Positions 35,561 through 47,970 of a DNA stretch of 64,000 bases are shown here, one piece after another; the stretch's first letter is position 1; every line of letters begins with the position of its first letter. The notes beneath the pieces were generated by a model that was not told where the DNA came from, ran no database searches, and saw only the letters and a program-made list of their open reading frames with translations. The DNA lies in the NCBI GenBank assembly GCA_047495785.1, contig JBLDXI010000050.1, positions 1 to 64,000 on the forward strand, written 5' to 3'. The position numbers were made by a program, and so were the translations under genes. The stretch comes from Lepidodermella squamata (taxonomy: Eukaryota > Gastrotricha).

Positions 35561-36299
35561 TGAGTTCATTTGTCATTCATTGTCCGGGTTAAAACAGATT
35601 CAACTGCATTTTCTCGGCTCAATATTCATCCTATTGATAAGCCTAATCGATAAGCCGATAAAGCTATTTTCAATAAAGTCGCAATTGTAGGAGCAAATAG
35701 AATTACTATTACTCATTGTTTTTGTTTTTTTTGTTATTGTTTATTACGTGCCGTTACAACGAGTCGAACATTGATGGCAGTATTACTGTCGAAAAAGGTC
35801 CTGTGCTTCGTATGGTTACTTTTCCGCTTTTTAACCCTCTAGCCGGCCGGCAGTTACCTAGTTTACACAACTTGAGTAAGCTCAAATGAAAGAAATCTTG
35901 AGAATGATGACAAGCCACCAGACCAAACTTGGCATGAATGGTCTCTTCGTCCATCTGAGACTTTATACCAATGAAAGGACCGTATTACGCAATTTTTTAA
36001 TACCTCCGTAACCATGATGAATTTTTTGGAGCGGGTTTTACCAGTCGATAGACTTGTCTGTTGAAAACGTTCCTTAAAACCTCGTTAAATCGGAAATACA
36101 ATTTGAGAAATTGGTGACGAAAATGCTTCTTGTGAGTTTTGGTAAAAAATTTCATCCGTACTTTAGTTTGAACATTTTAAATCAAACTGAGTGGATCTTG
36201 CTGGCACCAATATAAGCGAACAAGCCTAAATAAGTCGCACATTGTGGTTCAAATAATAAGCCAGGGTCAACACAGGGCTCAGGATAGTTGATGGAATGA

Positions 36300-36985
36300 G
36301 CTTTAGGTTCGACGCCATGCCTGTTCAATGTTGAAATGCAGGTTTTATGCTCAATAAAATTCTGGAGAAGCAATTGCTTTGTTTTCATTCATCAACACCG
36401 TTCTTGTTCATTTTTGTATCTGTGAGATGGTCGCGATGAACACTGAAATTATGATACCTAGCTGATGTTCTGTGCCAGTCGAAACTACTTGGTGATTCAT
36501 AATTCCGCGTGGTATTGACCCACTTGATACATCATGTCGTTAGTTTCGTTGAATAACTCAGCTTTAGACTTGTTTGCGTCAGTTAGAAAGAGGACGTTGG
36601 CAAGTAAAAAGTCATTTGCTGTAGCCTCTTCATTCACAAGAAAAACGCCGTTTTTAGTCACCCGTCCCATTTAAACTGAAGTAAAAAAGCCTAAATCATA
36701 GTAATTCTACGGCACTAATGATGCTTTTTGCCATAAAGCAAAAAATGGTGAGAGCTAATTTCATTAGTACTATGTAAAAAAGCACACAAAAACTATAGCC
36801 ACGAGAGTAATGTGAATAAACGTTTTTTTCTTTTTTTTATCAACATGACGCTTGATAACTTTACCCATGAAAAATAAAAAAATGGAATGAAAAAAGTGTT
36901 AACACGAGCGCTATCGTCGCCCCAAAAATTTGTCCCAAAAGCGATTGGTATTGATAGAAAAGAAATGTAAGCCGGAGATAATATT
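36300..36985 (+). repeat. Longer dispersed repeat unit
   Basis: This is the near-full match of 29531-30235. Both units contain the 360-bp repeat at their 3' half. The orientation is the same. Confidence 0.75.
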
Positions 36986-37782
36986 TGAAGTCGAGTTGTA
37001 AAGTTGTGGATAGAAGATGGTGATAATATAGTCAGCAGTTCGAGTTTATCGAGATTATCGAAACTGCAGTCCCTCATAACAACAATTCGCAACCATTGAT
37101 GCCTGATCGCAACGCTCTAAGAACTATATCAGCAGTCTGAGCCAATCCATTAGACGATTGCGGCTTTTTGCGGTCAAGTCATCTGCTGTCAATATCCGTT
37201 TTGATTTAATCATTCATGAATAAATTTGTAATCGTTCGAATAAGTTTTTCTATATTCATTCCGAAATCGCATGGGACGGGATCAGTTGTATTCCGGCGTA
37301 TTGAGTACATTCCTTGACGTGTTAAAGGAGACGAATTAACAGCTCTAATTGAAAATTTCTCGCTTATAGCAAGTTTCTCGTGGGGCTTATTTTGCCCAAA
37401 TGAAAACTGGACGAAGCTATTGCGCCAGTCAGATCTAATTGGTGTTTATTACACGTGGCAAGGTTTAGTTTTTTTTTGCTTTCCAGGGTTCAAAGTCCCT
37501 GATTGAAAAAGTTCGTATTCTCTCGAATATGTACATGCGTAATTATTGCAATGAATCTATAGTATTAACTTATATTAACTTGACTAATATCTAACGCCAA
37601 CATTTCGATTAAAGAGGACGTTCTCCGCAGCTATGGTGCCTGGCTCCACCGTAATACTATTCAAAAACCTGTGAAATTCCTAGATCACATACGGCTGTTC
37701 CCACAAAGTATGTCTGCCATGATGCGTTGCAGCCCTTATTCATGGTTGAATTCATGGATTTCTGACTTCATAAAACTTCGAG

Positions 37783-38659
37783 ATGGCTTACCTTACGCTG
37801 ACGATTCTCGCTGCCGCCTGTGCCACAGTCACAGCTTGCCCTCCGACGTCGACGACGACGACGACAACACCATGCCCAAGCACTTCTTGCCCAGCATGCC
37901 CATCATGTCCAACATGCACTGGCACAGCTGCTTGTGCTACTGGGATGAGCTGTGCGGCAACTGCGTGCACGGCAACTCAAACTTGCGCCGATAAAGTAAC
38001 TGATCCAAATTTTATTCAAAAAATGTCAACCGACCTCTCAAATTTCAGGGCCAATACAACTTGTGTCAGATAACTACGGCCGGTACAGGTTCTGGCGTTG
38101 GGAAAACCCTCAAATTTTGCACATCAGGAGCCGGGCTTGCATGCACTACAACGCCAACAGCTCAGGTAAGGAACGAGACTATTATCGATCCCAAATACTC
38201 TTCATGTATCAATGTTTGTTTTCAGACTGCTGCTGGCACCCCGACGACAACGTTCGACACCTTTACTGATTGCTGCACGGCCGCGGGTTCCAACTTAGTC
38301 TACGAATATTACAAACAAGGGACGAACCAGCTTCTGTACTGCATCTCCGGAAATGACGCATCTCCATACAAGGTGTGTGCTGCTGGGGGAAATTCAAAAG
38401 GCATTTGTATTCGGTTCCCGAATTCTTGCTTAATTTCCCCTGCTACTCAAGTTGCTCAACTCATAAATGGTGCAGGCCTTGTAAGCTTTCAAGGTAGATT
38501 TAATACTTGAACTTGAACTCATGCACTTTCCAGCCAACTTGGCCAACGGCATCATCCGCAACATTTTTGGCTTGTTGCGCCAATGCGCCAACTGGAACTA
38601 CTTACTCGTCTGCACTAATTGCTACTGGCTTTACCGTCGATACTTGTGGCAACTTTTGA
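37783..38659 (+). CDS. Thr/Cys-rich secreted protein, copy B
   Basis: The four exons are 37783-37995, 38049-38165, 38226-38480 and 38534-38659. All joins are in phase 0 with introns of 53-60 bp, giving 236 residues. The signal peptide is MAYLTLTILAAACATVTACPP. A Thr run and a Cys/Pro-rich stretch (CPACPSCPTCTGTAAC) follow, then the core YNLCQITTAG...LKFCTSGAGLACTTT, FTDCCTAAGSNLVYEYY, LYCISGNDASPYKVC, RFPNS, FLACCANAPTG and VDTCGNF at the end. Cysteine order matches copy A. It is predicted secreted and its function is unknown. The second intron is a multiple of three without a stop, so its retention would still be translated. It carries the shared upstream module at 37321-37470. Confidence 0.8.
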
Positions 38660-39200
38660 TGATCGATTCATGACTGCTGTATCAAAAAACACCCAACTGG
38701 CGCGTGTATTCGTCCCATATTTCTTAGTGCAATTCTTAATTCGTGTGATCTTGTAGGAGTATTTCATTCATTCATTCTTTGGAGATGAGCAAATCGAGTG
38801 CGGAGAATCCATATATAGATGAATATCCGGATATGAATTACGAGTGCTAATAAATATTGAATGCGCATATCTGCTAACGCTATACTTTTATAAACTAATG
38901 CTCTATATTTGAATGAAGCCAAAATTATTGACCGATGAAAATTGATGAAATTAGTCAAATTAGAGGCAGAACGGGCAGAGGCGAGTAGAGATGTTTCCAA
39001 TCATACACGATTAATGCGTCGAGAATGTCCCCCGAGTGTTTTGGCTTTTCTTGAGTACTTTTTTAGGTTTTTCTCTTGAAGCGACATGTTTTTCTTCGCA
39101 TTTACTTCCTTGAAATAATAGTTCGGTTCTAGTGTTACCACACGGAACATTTGTCACAATAGCAAAAAGATCACGCGACCTGAAAATTCATCATTGTATT
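38660..39200. other. Region without a supported gene
   Basis: AT-rich. No coding frame, RNA or repeat is recognised. Confidence 0.4.
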
Positions 39201-39407
39201 AAAATATTCCGACGATAGTGAACCATCATCTTGCTTTGCTTTCATTCATCTGTTTTTTTATTTTTTAACTGTAAACTGATTAAAGCCATTCTTAATTCCG
39301 CGCGGCAGTGAGTCAATTAAATCATCATGTCATTAGCGTTGTTCAATAACTCAGATGTTGGCTTTTTGTGTCAGTTTTCAGGTGGACGGTGGCAAGTAAA
39401 AAGCCAT

Positions 39408-40005
39408 TTGCTGTAGCGCCTTCATTCACATGAAAAACGCCGTTTTTTACTTATCACCCGTTCCATTTATACAGCTACATGACAGCGCTAATGATGTATT
39501 TTGCTACAAGGCGAAAAATGGTGAGAGCTAATTTCACTTATAATAAGTAAAAAAAAACACAAATAGTATAGCCAAGTAATGTAAATGATTGTAAACTTTT
39601 TATCAAAATGACGTTTGATAACTTCAACTTTACCCATGGGAAAATTATACACCGCTTTTACGTGTCACCCGCCCCATCATAACTGACGTAAACAAGCATA
39701 TATATCAGAGTCATTTTACGGTGCTAATGATGTTTTTTTGCTGCAATGCAAAAATGGTTCGAGCAAATTTCATTAGTGCTAACTTTGTAAAATAATACAA
39801 AAACCATTGCCACGAATGCAATGTGAATGAAAGTAAACTTTTTATAACATTTTGTTTGGTAACTTCACCCATGAAAAATGAGTACAAAATTTAATTTCGT
39901 GTTAACACAGCTGATTTGTCCCAAACTCGATTGTTGTTGATAGAAAAGATATGTAAACCGGTGTTAATTTCCACCACTTTCAACTGCGAAGGATATATTA
40001 TGCAG
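39408..40005 (+). repeat. Two adjacent copies of the 360-bp repeat
   Basis: A truncated copy (39408-39640) is followed directly by a fuller one (39645-40005). Both carry the GCAAAAATGGT.(C)GAGC and TTTACCCATG / TTCACCCATG landmarks. Confidence 0.7.
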
Positions 40006-41577
40006 AACTTGTATTATACCGTGGGGCCTGAAACTAGTGCTTAGGGCGAAGTTCATTCATCTATTTAACGAGGAACTTGGAAAAATTGAAGAGTTTCACG
40101 GATTGCGACACCGATTCCAATGGAAAAGCAACTCTTCAAATTGTTCAATTTTTCAAACTTGGGTCTACAAAATGATGGACCACGGAACTAAATGACCTTG
40201 CAGTTGATGACCAACGTCAGTCGTTTGCGATATTTTGCAACTATGTTCTAACTGGTAGGAAGTTGTGTTTTGGATTAAAGATGGTGATAATATTATCAGC
40301 TCAGTTTGATTTAATTTTTTATTTCAGCTCGATTTCCTGCCCAACTTAACGAGAAAGTGCAAATTTGCGTTGAATTATTTTCAAGTTCATGCTTTTAGTT
40401 TTGCAGTGGAATTAGTGCAACACCAGCGGACATTTTGAGCAGGGCGCTTCTCCCGCAACGGCGCCTACTTCCCTATTTAAGCACAACTATGCCTCGATCA
40501 TTCATCAACTTCGGTACTCAACATTGCATCTCCTGCATTGCATTCCAGTCCAGTGAGAAGGGACGAATTTTCAACGGCGAAGCATTAATGACCAATCTTC
40601 TTATTTTTATTTAAAAAATTCACAGGGTGTAATTCAGATTAAAAAATGTCACAATTTGGATCGACGCGAATAAGCATGTAATATTTCTAAGCACGATACA
40701 CATGTTCACTTGAAGGAACAGTTGAAACGAGGTCAGGGTGAAAATCAAGAGCAAGAAAGTCTGAGGAAAAACATTTTTAAGGAAAAGGACAGGGTCTTCA
40801 GAACTATAATACAGCAGTGCAATGCAGCGATAGAAGGAACAGAACGGGTTCAAGCAGTAGAACGCTTTTCATAAAGGTACATTCAGTGTGATGGGCGAAA
40901 TAGGGCTCACAAGAACGAGGGCAGCACAACAAGAAGCTCACAAGAACGAGGGACTAAAATGAGACAACAAACAGATTGTAATGAGCAGGTTCGAGCAGCA
41001 ACGCTCGCAGGCGGCTACTTCCGGAGCCGTTTGTCCTTTTCCACCGTCAAGAAGGCTGAGTGGATCAAACCGACAATCCGGCTGTCCAGCAATCCAGCTT
41101 GGCTCATTTCTAACCCTGTTAGAAGCTTCTGTTGTGTTCGGCCACGGTGGTCGCCCAGGCCTGTGCGGCTGACGGCGGCCGGACGGGAAGGCGGCGGTTG
41201 AGAACCAGGTGGCCGTCGCTGGAAAGCTGCGAGCTGTAGCCGTCAGCTGGACCCGGCTTTAGAACGAACTGTTGTGGCTGCTGTAACGCCTGAATGTGGG
41301 TGTGCGCAGGCCGATGGAAACCGGTTGGTTCTAGGGCTGAAACGACCCGGAGAACGGCTAGCAGAAGACGGCCGTTGTTGTTGCGGCTGGCGCTGCGAAT
41401 GCTGTTTCGCGCCGAGTCGGCTTCGGCTCCGAATCGTCTGCGCTTTTGAGTTGAAAAATCGCTCGACGGCCGCGGCCCTGTTGACCAGTACAGGTAATCA
41501 CTGCGGGCAACCCAAATCCAACAGTGGCGGTCTTAGTAGGGTCGGACGCTGATACATGTCGAGTTAGCGATCAGTAC

Positions 41578-41735
41578 GCGAAGTAGGAACCTCGAACTAG
41601 AGGGGTGTTTTCGGGCCCAAATTTTATGTCTAAAGGGTTCCCCAGTGGTCTTTTTCAGGTTTTTTCTCCTTTGGCCTGCCGAACTAGGGATAAAATACCA
41701 CTCATTCCCCCGTGCTTCGCGCCCTGTTAGTTCCT
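41578..41735. mobile_element. Small MITE-like element, copy 1
   Basis: It starts GCGAAGTAGGAACCTCGAAC and ends CCCCCGTGCTTCGCGC, so its ends are partly inverted repeats. Its absence from the matching site in block 1 (near 32212) shows it inserted after the duplication. Confidence 0.6.
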
Positions 41736-42076
41736 ATTTTTAACGAACTGGATCGTTTTCGGCGAGGCGAATATTGCCGAGCCAACTGGTCGATCGAGAT
41801 CATCCGAGATCATCCCAAGAGCTAGCGATCCAGCGGCTCCTCTTTTTTCTTTGGAGAGAATATTCAGGAGTCGAAGGTGGTAGCCCAGCAGTTACGCTTC
41901 GGGCCGTCGGGAATGGCTTCGATAGCCGACAGCGTTTAGGCTAGGGACCGAGCAAGGGTAGCAAAATCGACGGTTCCGCAGAGGGTTTCGGTTTCGCCAG
42001 GAGGCAGTATCGAAACAGCTTTGCCCTGCGCAAAATGTCTAAAGGTAAAACCCTGTGTACAAATTATTCGGTATTA

Positions 42077-42652
42077 TTAAGGCATAAAGGAAGAATCGGG
42101 TTGGCATACCGGGTTCCCGTGTGCGAATGAAGCCAGTGTAAGATTTTTGAGCAATTTCGGAATATTGCGAACTTCATGAGCCCCGTAGATCGATAGTTCA
42201 TGTCCATCGCTCACGGAAGCCCATTCGAGAATTGAGCTGGCGCCTTGAAAGCCTTCCATCAGCGTTTCAACACACTTGGCTTTCGTGAGTTCAAGTGCGA
42301 CCAAGCTTCGATTGAAGAAAAAGGACTCACTTTGTGAGTGGAGAGCATTGCGAATGGGAAGAAGATCCGGGCCTATAGAAATTAAGAGATGATATAGGGT
42401 ATAAATTTCGGGGAAGCTTTCATTACTCACCTGGTTGATTTCAAGCTTTTGCGAGCTCTTCGCTTTAGCCGTCAACTCATAAACATGCAGGCTGGGAGGT
42501 CGTGCACAAGAGAATTGACTGATAAAAATTTCGAGAAGGCCCAGCGTACGCAAAACACATGTTTGATTAACACAGGGCATTGATATAATCTTGTCAAATC
42601 CTGCACCCCATTTTAACCATCCATACATCGCAGCAGCGCCATCAGTAGCCAA
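42077..42652 (-). CDS. Hypothetical protein exon, block 2
   Basis: This is an open frame of 191 residues on the minus strand containing YELTAKAKSSQKLEINQ just before a good donor (gtgagt at about 42430). A plausible acceptor (ttctatag) lies about 55 bases on, so the real exon may end there and the open frame may read through an intron. It is homologous to fragments at 32500-33190. No family is recognised and no signal peptide is seen. It could be a decaying gene. Confidence 0.3.
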   Translation of the reverse strand: MATDGAAAMYGWLKWGAGFDKIISMPCVNQTCVLRTLGLLEIFISQFSCARPPSLHVYELTAKAKSSQKLEINQVSNESFPEIYTLYHLLISIGPDLLPIRNALHSQSESFFFNRSLVALELTKAKCVETLMEGFQGASSILEWASVSDGHELSIYGAHEVRNIPKLLKNLTLASFAHGNPVCQPDSSFMP

Positions 42653-42728
42653 AGCGAGCCAGGGATTTTTGAGATACGATTCTTCGAACTTCGAACACAG
42701 CGTTCACAGAGTTGTGTCCCTAAATCAA

Positions 42729-42875
42729 TGCGCGAAGTACGGGGGAAATGAGGGGTATCGCACCCGCAGTTCACAAGGCCAAAGATGAAAATCCGCCAAA
42801 AAACCACAGGGTCATAAAATTTGGGCCCGGAAATACCCCTCTAGTTCGAGGGTCCTTACTTCGCGCTCTGCCTTC
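42729..42875. mobile_element. Small MITE-like element, copy 2 (inverted)
   Basis: The reverse complement matches 41578-41735, including CGAACTAGAGGGG, GGGCCCAAATTTTATG and the GCGAAGTA ends. The two copies lie 1 kb apart in opposite orientation. Confidence 0.65.
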
Positions 42876-43290
42876 AATTCAGGCACTGCAAGTATGAAAT
42901 TACGCACTTCTCAAACCGTTAATACGAATCATCATCGCGATTTTCTTAGCAACCGAGGGTGAGCCATCAGAATCGAGCTTCTTCTCCACGATGTACTGGA
43001 CCAGTTCCTTCATCAGAAATCTGGTAGGCAATTTCGCGAGCGCGCTCTTCGAGGAAATGAAATCATCCAAGATCCAGACCATTTCGTTACCGTAGTATCA
43101 CGAGCTTAGGGTGATTCTTGAATTGGATGTTGAAAACATGAACACTTCCTGGTTTCGAGCAGCAATGCGAGCTTGTTGCTTGGTCTGCGTTGATCGTAGA
43201 AGGTCACTTATAGCAAGCCTGTGGGATCATATACATAAATAATCATATGCCCTACGCCAAGTTTATGTCAGGAGTTAGGGTATTTATATG

Positions 43291-43678
43291 TACCGTACTG
43301 CCCGGAACAAAAACCATGACATTTGTTTTTTCAAACGCTGATGAACCCCTGATATTTAAAAGGGACTGACATTTATTTCGGGCCTGACATTTATTTATTC
43401 GAACCAACTAGTAACTTGCCTGGGTACCAAAATGGCATATATTTTCCTGAGATTCTACGTATTTTGACCCAAAAAATTGGTCCCTGACCTTTCTATAAGC
43501 CAGGAGTGGAAATTATCTCCATTCAGCATTCAGAATGGCTATAATTACCTCATTAGCGATCTCCAGTATAGTCCCTGCAATTGACCTGACATTTATTTCG
43601 GGCCTGACATTTATTATTTCAAACGACCTCTAACCTCTGACATTTATTTGAGGCTGGCTTTTTTCGGGCAGTACGGTA
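43291..43678. mobile_element. Tc1-like MITE, copy 1 (TA-flanked, TIR CCGTACTGCCCG)
   Basis: The ends are TA-CCGTACTGCCCG and CGGGCAGTACGG-TA. The internal 384 bases are non-coding and contain several ACATTTATTT motifs. Related copies are at 55499-55888 (inverted, same length) and 56868-57061 (short). Confidence 0.85.
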
Positions 43679-43899
43679 ATTATACGTTCAACTAGAGCGC
43701 GCCAAGTGGCCAAGTAGGGTGAATTAAAAGAGATTTAAGAAAATCCGATTTTATTGAGCCGGACACACATTTAATTCGCGTATTGAGAACATGGAAGTCA
43801 TGGACACATGCAGGAGGTACCTGAAATCTTGAGCAAGAAGAAAAAGTCTACGAGGAACAAGGCATAAAGGGCCTGCGAGTCCGAGGGGCAAGTTCAATG

Positions 43900-45135
43900 C
43901 AAGGCCGAGCCTGCACCATGCAATACTCATCGCTGGCAAAGACAATAGTCACAAAACACCATTCGATGGAGAACTAAAAGCCAGTAGAGCCTTTTTACCA
44001 ATAGGACCCAAATTACCAGAACTTGAACACTCAAAACTTCAACAACCAACATTTCAATCGAACTTTCAATCACCGAAACTCCAGCAACTTCAACAAGCGC
44101 AACTTCAACAGCCAATACGACAACAACGGGCAAAACTTCAATTATAAAGGCAACAGCCGCAACTATGGATACGGTGGGCAAGGCGGCAGGGCCAACTAAT
44201 TCTAAGACCGAAATCACCCACGCCCGAATCGTTTCGCCATATACCTAGAAATGAGAAAAATCATGCCCCTGCACGGTTAAGGATTAAGGATCAAACTGAA
44301 TTTTCAAATTGGTCAAGCTACTTGAAAATCCGACTGATTATGATAATATCGACAATTCTGACTGGACACACACAAAAAACTGAAGGGAGAGAATAGAGAG
44401 AAAAGCGAGCCCCAACCTCTTGAAAATGAAGACGGTTCCCTTACCGGCGGAATCGATGAAATATTGGCAGTGTTCCGCAAACTTTTTCTCAACTGGCATT
44501 TTTGGCGGCCGGAAAGCCTTTGCTTCGGCCTGCAAGAATCAGACCCTTCTCCGGCCGCAAATTGGCAATCCTCTTTCATCGGCCGCAAATTGTGTTTTTA
44601 GCTCCAAGCAACTTTTTTCCATGACAAATTTTCTTTCGCGAGAGTTCTAATTCACTTGGAGCACTGTATATTGGACGTTTTAAAAACTTATTTTATGGAT
44701 ATGTTACAAGGACTTGAAAACGAACCCAATAACCCTGGACAGAGAAATTTGTTTAGATAAAAATCCGAATTTAACTCTCACCGAAATTAAAACGGTAAAG
44801 CCCCAAGTATAGAGGAAATTAGAAATTAGACCCGAAATGATTAAGGCATTAAGCGAGGCCAATATCGAAGGCTCAGGGAAATTTTGAATTGAGTCTGGAG
44901 AGATAAGAGGGTCCCTGAAAAATGTTAAATGGCTATAATTACCCCAATTTATAAAAATAAAGGTGAGAAGTAAAAATGCCAAAATTACAGGGGCATAAGC
45001 CTCTTTAGTGTTGTAGGAAAACTATATGCCATCAGACTTGAACGAACATTATTTAATTGGGTAAAAAATTCTAAATTGCAGTTGGGTTTTCAGCCCCTTC
45101 AGCCCCTTTTGGCTCTGATCAGTGCCAAAAGCCAT
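43900..45135 (+). pseudogene. Non-LTR retrotransposon relic (reverse transcriptase fragment)
   Basis: At about 44932-45100 one frame reads MAIITPIYKNKGEK, stop, then KCQNYRGISLFSVVGKLYAI and LERTLFNWV, ending GFQPL. This is the NYRGISLLSV.GK block of LINE reverse transcriptases. Upstream (44800-44890) is EIRPEMIKALSEANIEGSGKF, also typical of the segment before it. Further upstream, 44025-44200 is an AACTTCAA-rich low-complexity stretch. Stops and truncation make it dead. Confidence 0.65.
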
Positions 45136-45285
45136 AAAATACATTCATTGCCATCATTGCCATAGAAGTGGAATACGACGACAAAGAATAAGCGAAAAAA
45201 GAGCAATCATTCACGTGAACGAGTGCGAGCTAAAAATAGGTTGGCAAATTTATTTGGTGCCGTGGCAATTTCTAACGGGAAAGGT

Positions 45286-45287
<2 letters not shown>

Positions 45288-45322
<35 letters not shown>

Positions 45323-45323
45323 G
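45288..45323. repeat. (ATT)n microsatellite
   Basis: About twelve perfect ATT units. The tyrosine run it gives in one frame is not a protein feature. Confidence 0.95.
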
Positions 45324-45879
45324 AATTATACATCGTAGGTCTTACAAAGAAAATTCGCCTGATAAAGAAAACCATCGATTTTCAAGATAAATAATTGTAT
45401 ACCTTTTTCCTGCAGCGCCTAGACTTCGGCTGAATTACGGTGGGCAATGCTTGTTGATCTTTTTGTACAAGTAACGAATGTTAGGGACGATTGAGTGATC
45501 GAGGCAGGATCCCTTGCCATCCAAATGTGAAACCGGTGAAATTGTTGCCATCAGGAGCAGAATATGGCGCCGTTCTTGCCATAGATATGATGATTCAGCA
45601 CGCCGTTTTGAAATTAGATCTCCATTCTGCATCGCTCTCAAAGATCCCAGGACGCGTTGTATCATCGCTAGGGTGAGTGAACAAACCCTTATCGGCTGGT
45701 AAAGGACAGGGCTCTCTGAAATCTGAGGAAGAAGTAAAAGTAATGTCTAATAAAAAGTGAAAAGTGAATATTTAGATAATAATACTTACCTAACAGTGCG
45801 TTATCCGACTTGTATATTGACGCCATGGATTATCAACGTTGGGAGAAGTTTCAGACAAAGCTGACTTTATCGACGATTA

Positions 45880-47970
45880 AAACATTTATCGACCGATTCC
45901 TTGTTGAAGAAAGCCCTCGTTGGAGCCGTATTCTCATCCTTCGCTGGATGTTTAACAACTCTTTTTGTTAGACGTAGAAAAAATGACAAATTTAGAGAGC
46001 AATTTACGTCCTTGGAGTTGATCTAGATTAAAGAGACCCTTAGGAATCGAAATCTGCAAACCATTTTACGGGTTCGAAGCAAGTCACAATTTCACGCGGG
46101 GCAGAAGTCAGGAGAAAGAAGCAGTGGAATGCAGGTTTTTTTATTGAACTACTATTACGTTGGAACGAGAATTCGGAAAATCAGAATGGATCCTTAGGTT
46201 TATCGTGAAGGCTAAAGAAGCTAAAATCGAAACGAGCGGCGGGCGAGATATAAATTGAACCTCTGTCTGGTAGGGCAAAGTGAACGAGGGTTGACGTTAA
46301 CATATTTATGTAAAAAAATAGGGGTGTGACTTTTCCCATCCGATCAACGTATGCGATCTATTAAGTCCATTAAAGCCCAGAATGTTTTTGGAAAATATTT
46401 TCCTTTTTCTTTCCCTATTGACACGTGCTTTTCCGATAGAGAAAAATTTGGGGATTAAGAATCTGAAAACCGCATATTTTTATCATCTATATTCCTGTGT
46501 CGAGTTGTCACGTGAACTTAACCTTTGTCGCACCTGGACGATTATCTCAAGGACGGTAATAGCTAGAAGCCGCTCTCAAAGGAAAGGTTCATCAGCGTGA
46601 TGAGATCTATCTAGAAATGCATTCAGTTGGGTCATAGGTGATACTTCGTGCAAAATCGATTTTGATGACACTTTAGTGCCATGAGACGTAGCTACGTCTC
46701 ATGTTTAGTGCAGTTTGGTGACAGTCCTAAAAAACGGCTCCTAGCTTATCACCAAGCCTATGAGACACTGGTTATTTATCCGTTTTCCCCGAATATATAC
46801 GATTTCCCAGCGCGTAGATATGCCTTCTAGACACCCTGGGGTTGTAGTCACCCTACAGGATTTTTTAAATATAGGGTGGCACGAAAAGATGTCGTTGGGC
46901 GCTAATGCGATAATCAATGTAATAATCCATCCGATCCAAGTCGATAATTTCATCCGGCAACCAAAAATACGACTAAAATTCTCAGACATGAAAAATTGAT
47001 TTTTTCTCGATTTTTCCGTAGGGGCATGCTCATTTGAGCATCCTATTTTTGCCCCTGAACCGGCAGAATTTATGGTAAAAGATTCATGGCGATCCGGTTA
47101 GTCACTTCATTGAATTTTTTAAAAATATGAAAAAGCAGCTTGCCGGGTTTTATGTAGTCTCATTTTCGGTTGTCCGATGAGATAAGACATTCGTAGGTTA
47201 GAAAAAGCTTTCCCCTAAAATAATTACCAATTCCGCAAGACACGGATCGACGCAGGGAAATAAAACCATAGCAATAACAATAACAATAACTGTTATATAT
47301 TAACAAACGATAGAAGAAAACTGCAAATAAGTGGGAGCCCGTTTCTTGTTACTGCATCATGGTAAAATTCTTACAAAGGTAGCAATGGCAATTCACCTGT
47401 TTTGAAATAAACCTAACTTTCTGAATTCAATGAAATCTACAAATGTGAACAATGTGTGATTATGTAACACAAAACAGAGCTGGGAAACCAATTGAGAAAT
47501 GTTTTCTCTTTAAAGGTAGAGATTTCGTTAGCATCATTGATCAACCCCGATTTAGGCTTGTTTACATCCATTTCAGGGTGATAAGTGACAGTTAAAAAGT
47601 CGTTTGTCTTTGCATTCTCATTCGCGTTGAAAAGCCGCTTTTTACTAGTCATCCGTGACCTTGAAACGGATGTAAACAAGCCTGAATCCGAGTTATTCAA
47701 AGACACTGACGATTCCTCGGGAAATTCAAGAAGTTTTAATGGTTTTCTACTCGGAAAAATCAAGGTGATTCAGGATCCGGCGTCGTAAGAAATAAAATAA
47801 TATGATGTGCATAAAAGACACTGGCAGCAGATGCCGAGTAGCCAGCTCTCCGTTACGGTGCAACTAACAACTAACCTGCTAACATAAGTATACATCGAAC
47901 CGTTGTTATTTAGAAACAAAAATGCATTTCTCTTACCAAAAACGACGAAGCTTCCTCTCACAGTTGAAAA
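45880..47970. repeat. Segmental duplication, block 2, second part
   Basis: It resumes the match with 33930-34760 (CCTCGTTGGAGCCGTATTCT, AATTCGGAAAATCAGAATGG, CAATGGCAATTCAC) after about 3 kb of inserted sequence containing the LINE relic and a MITE. About 46300-47250 has no counterpart in block 1. Confidence 0.65.
46680..46703. repeat. 24-base perfect palindrome
   Basis: CATGAGACGTAG is followed directly by its reverse complement with no spacer. TTTAGTGC-like sequence stands on both sides (TTTAGTGC before, TTTAGTGC after). It could be a protein-binding site or a scar. No gene is adjacent. Confidence 0.8.

Larger units (their letters stand above)
40006..42728. repeat. Segmental duplication, block 2, first part
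   Basis: It is collinear with 30400-33190. It differs by substitutions, indels and an inserted 150-bp element at about 41578-41735. Confidence 0.7.

Noticed and set aside
43927-44217. Val/Leu-rich minus-strand frame
   Set aside because: It is the antisense of the AACTTCAA low-complexity segment.
45122-45394. Frame with a run of tyrosines
   Set aside because: The run is the (ATT)n microsatellite. No coding support stands on either side.
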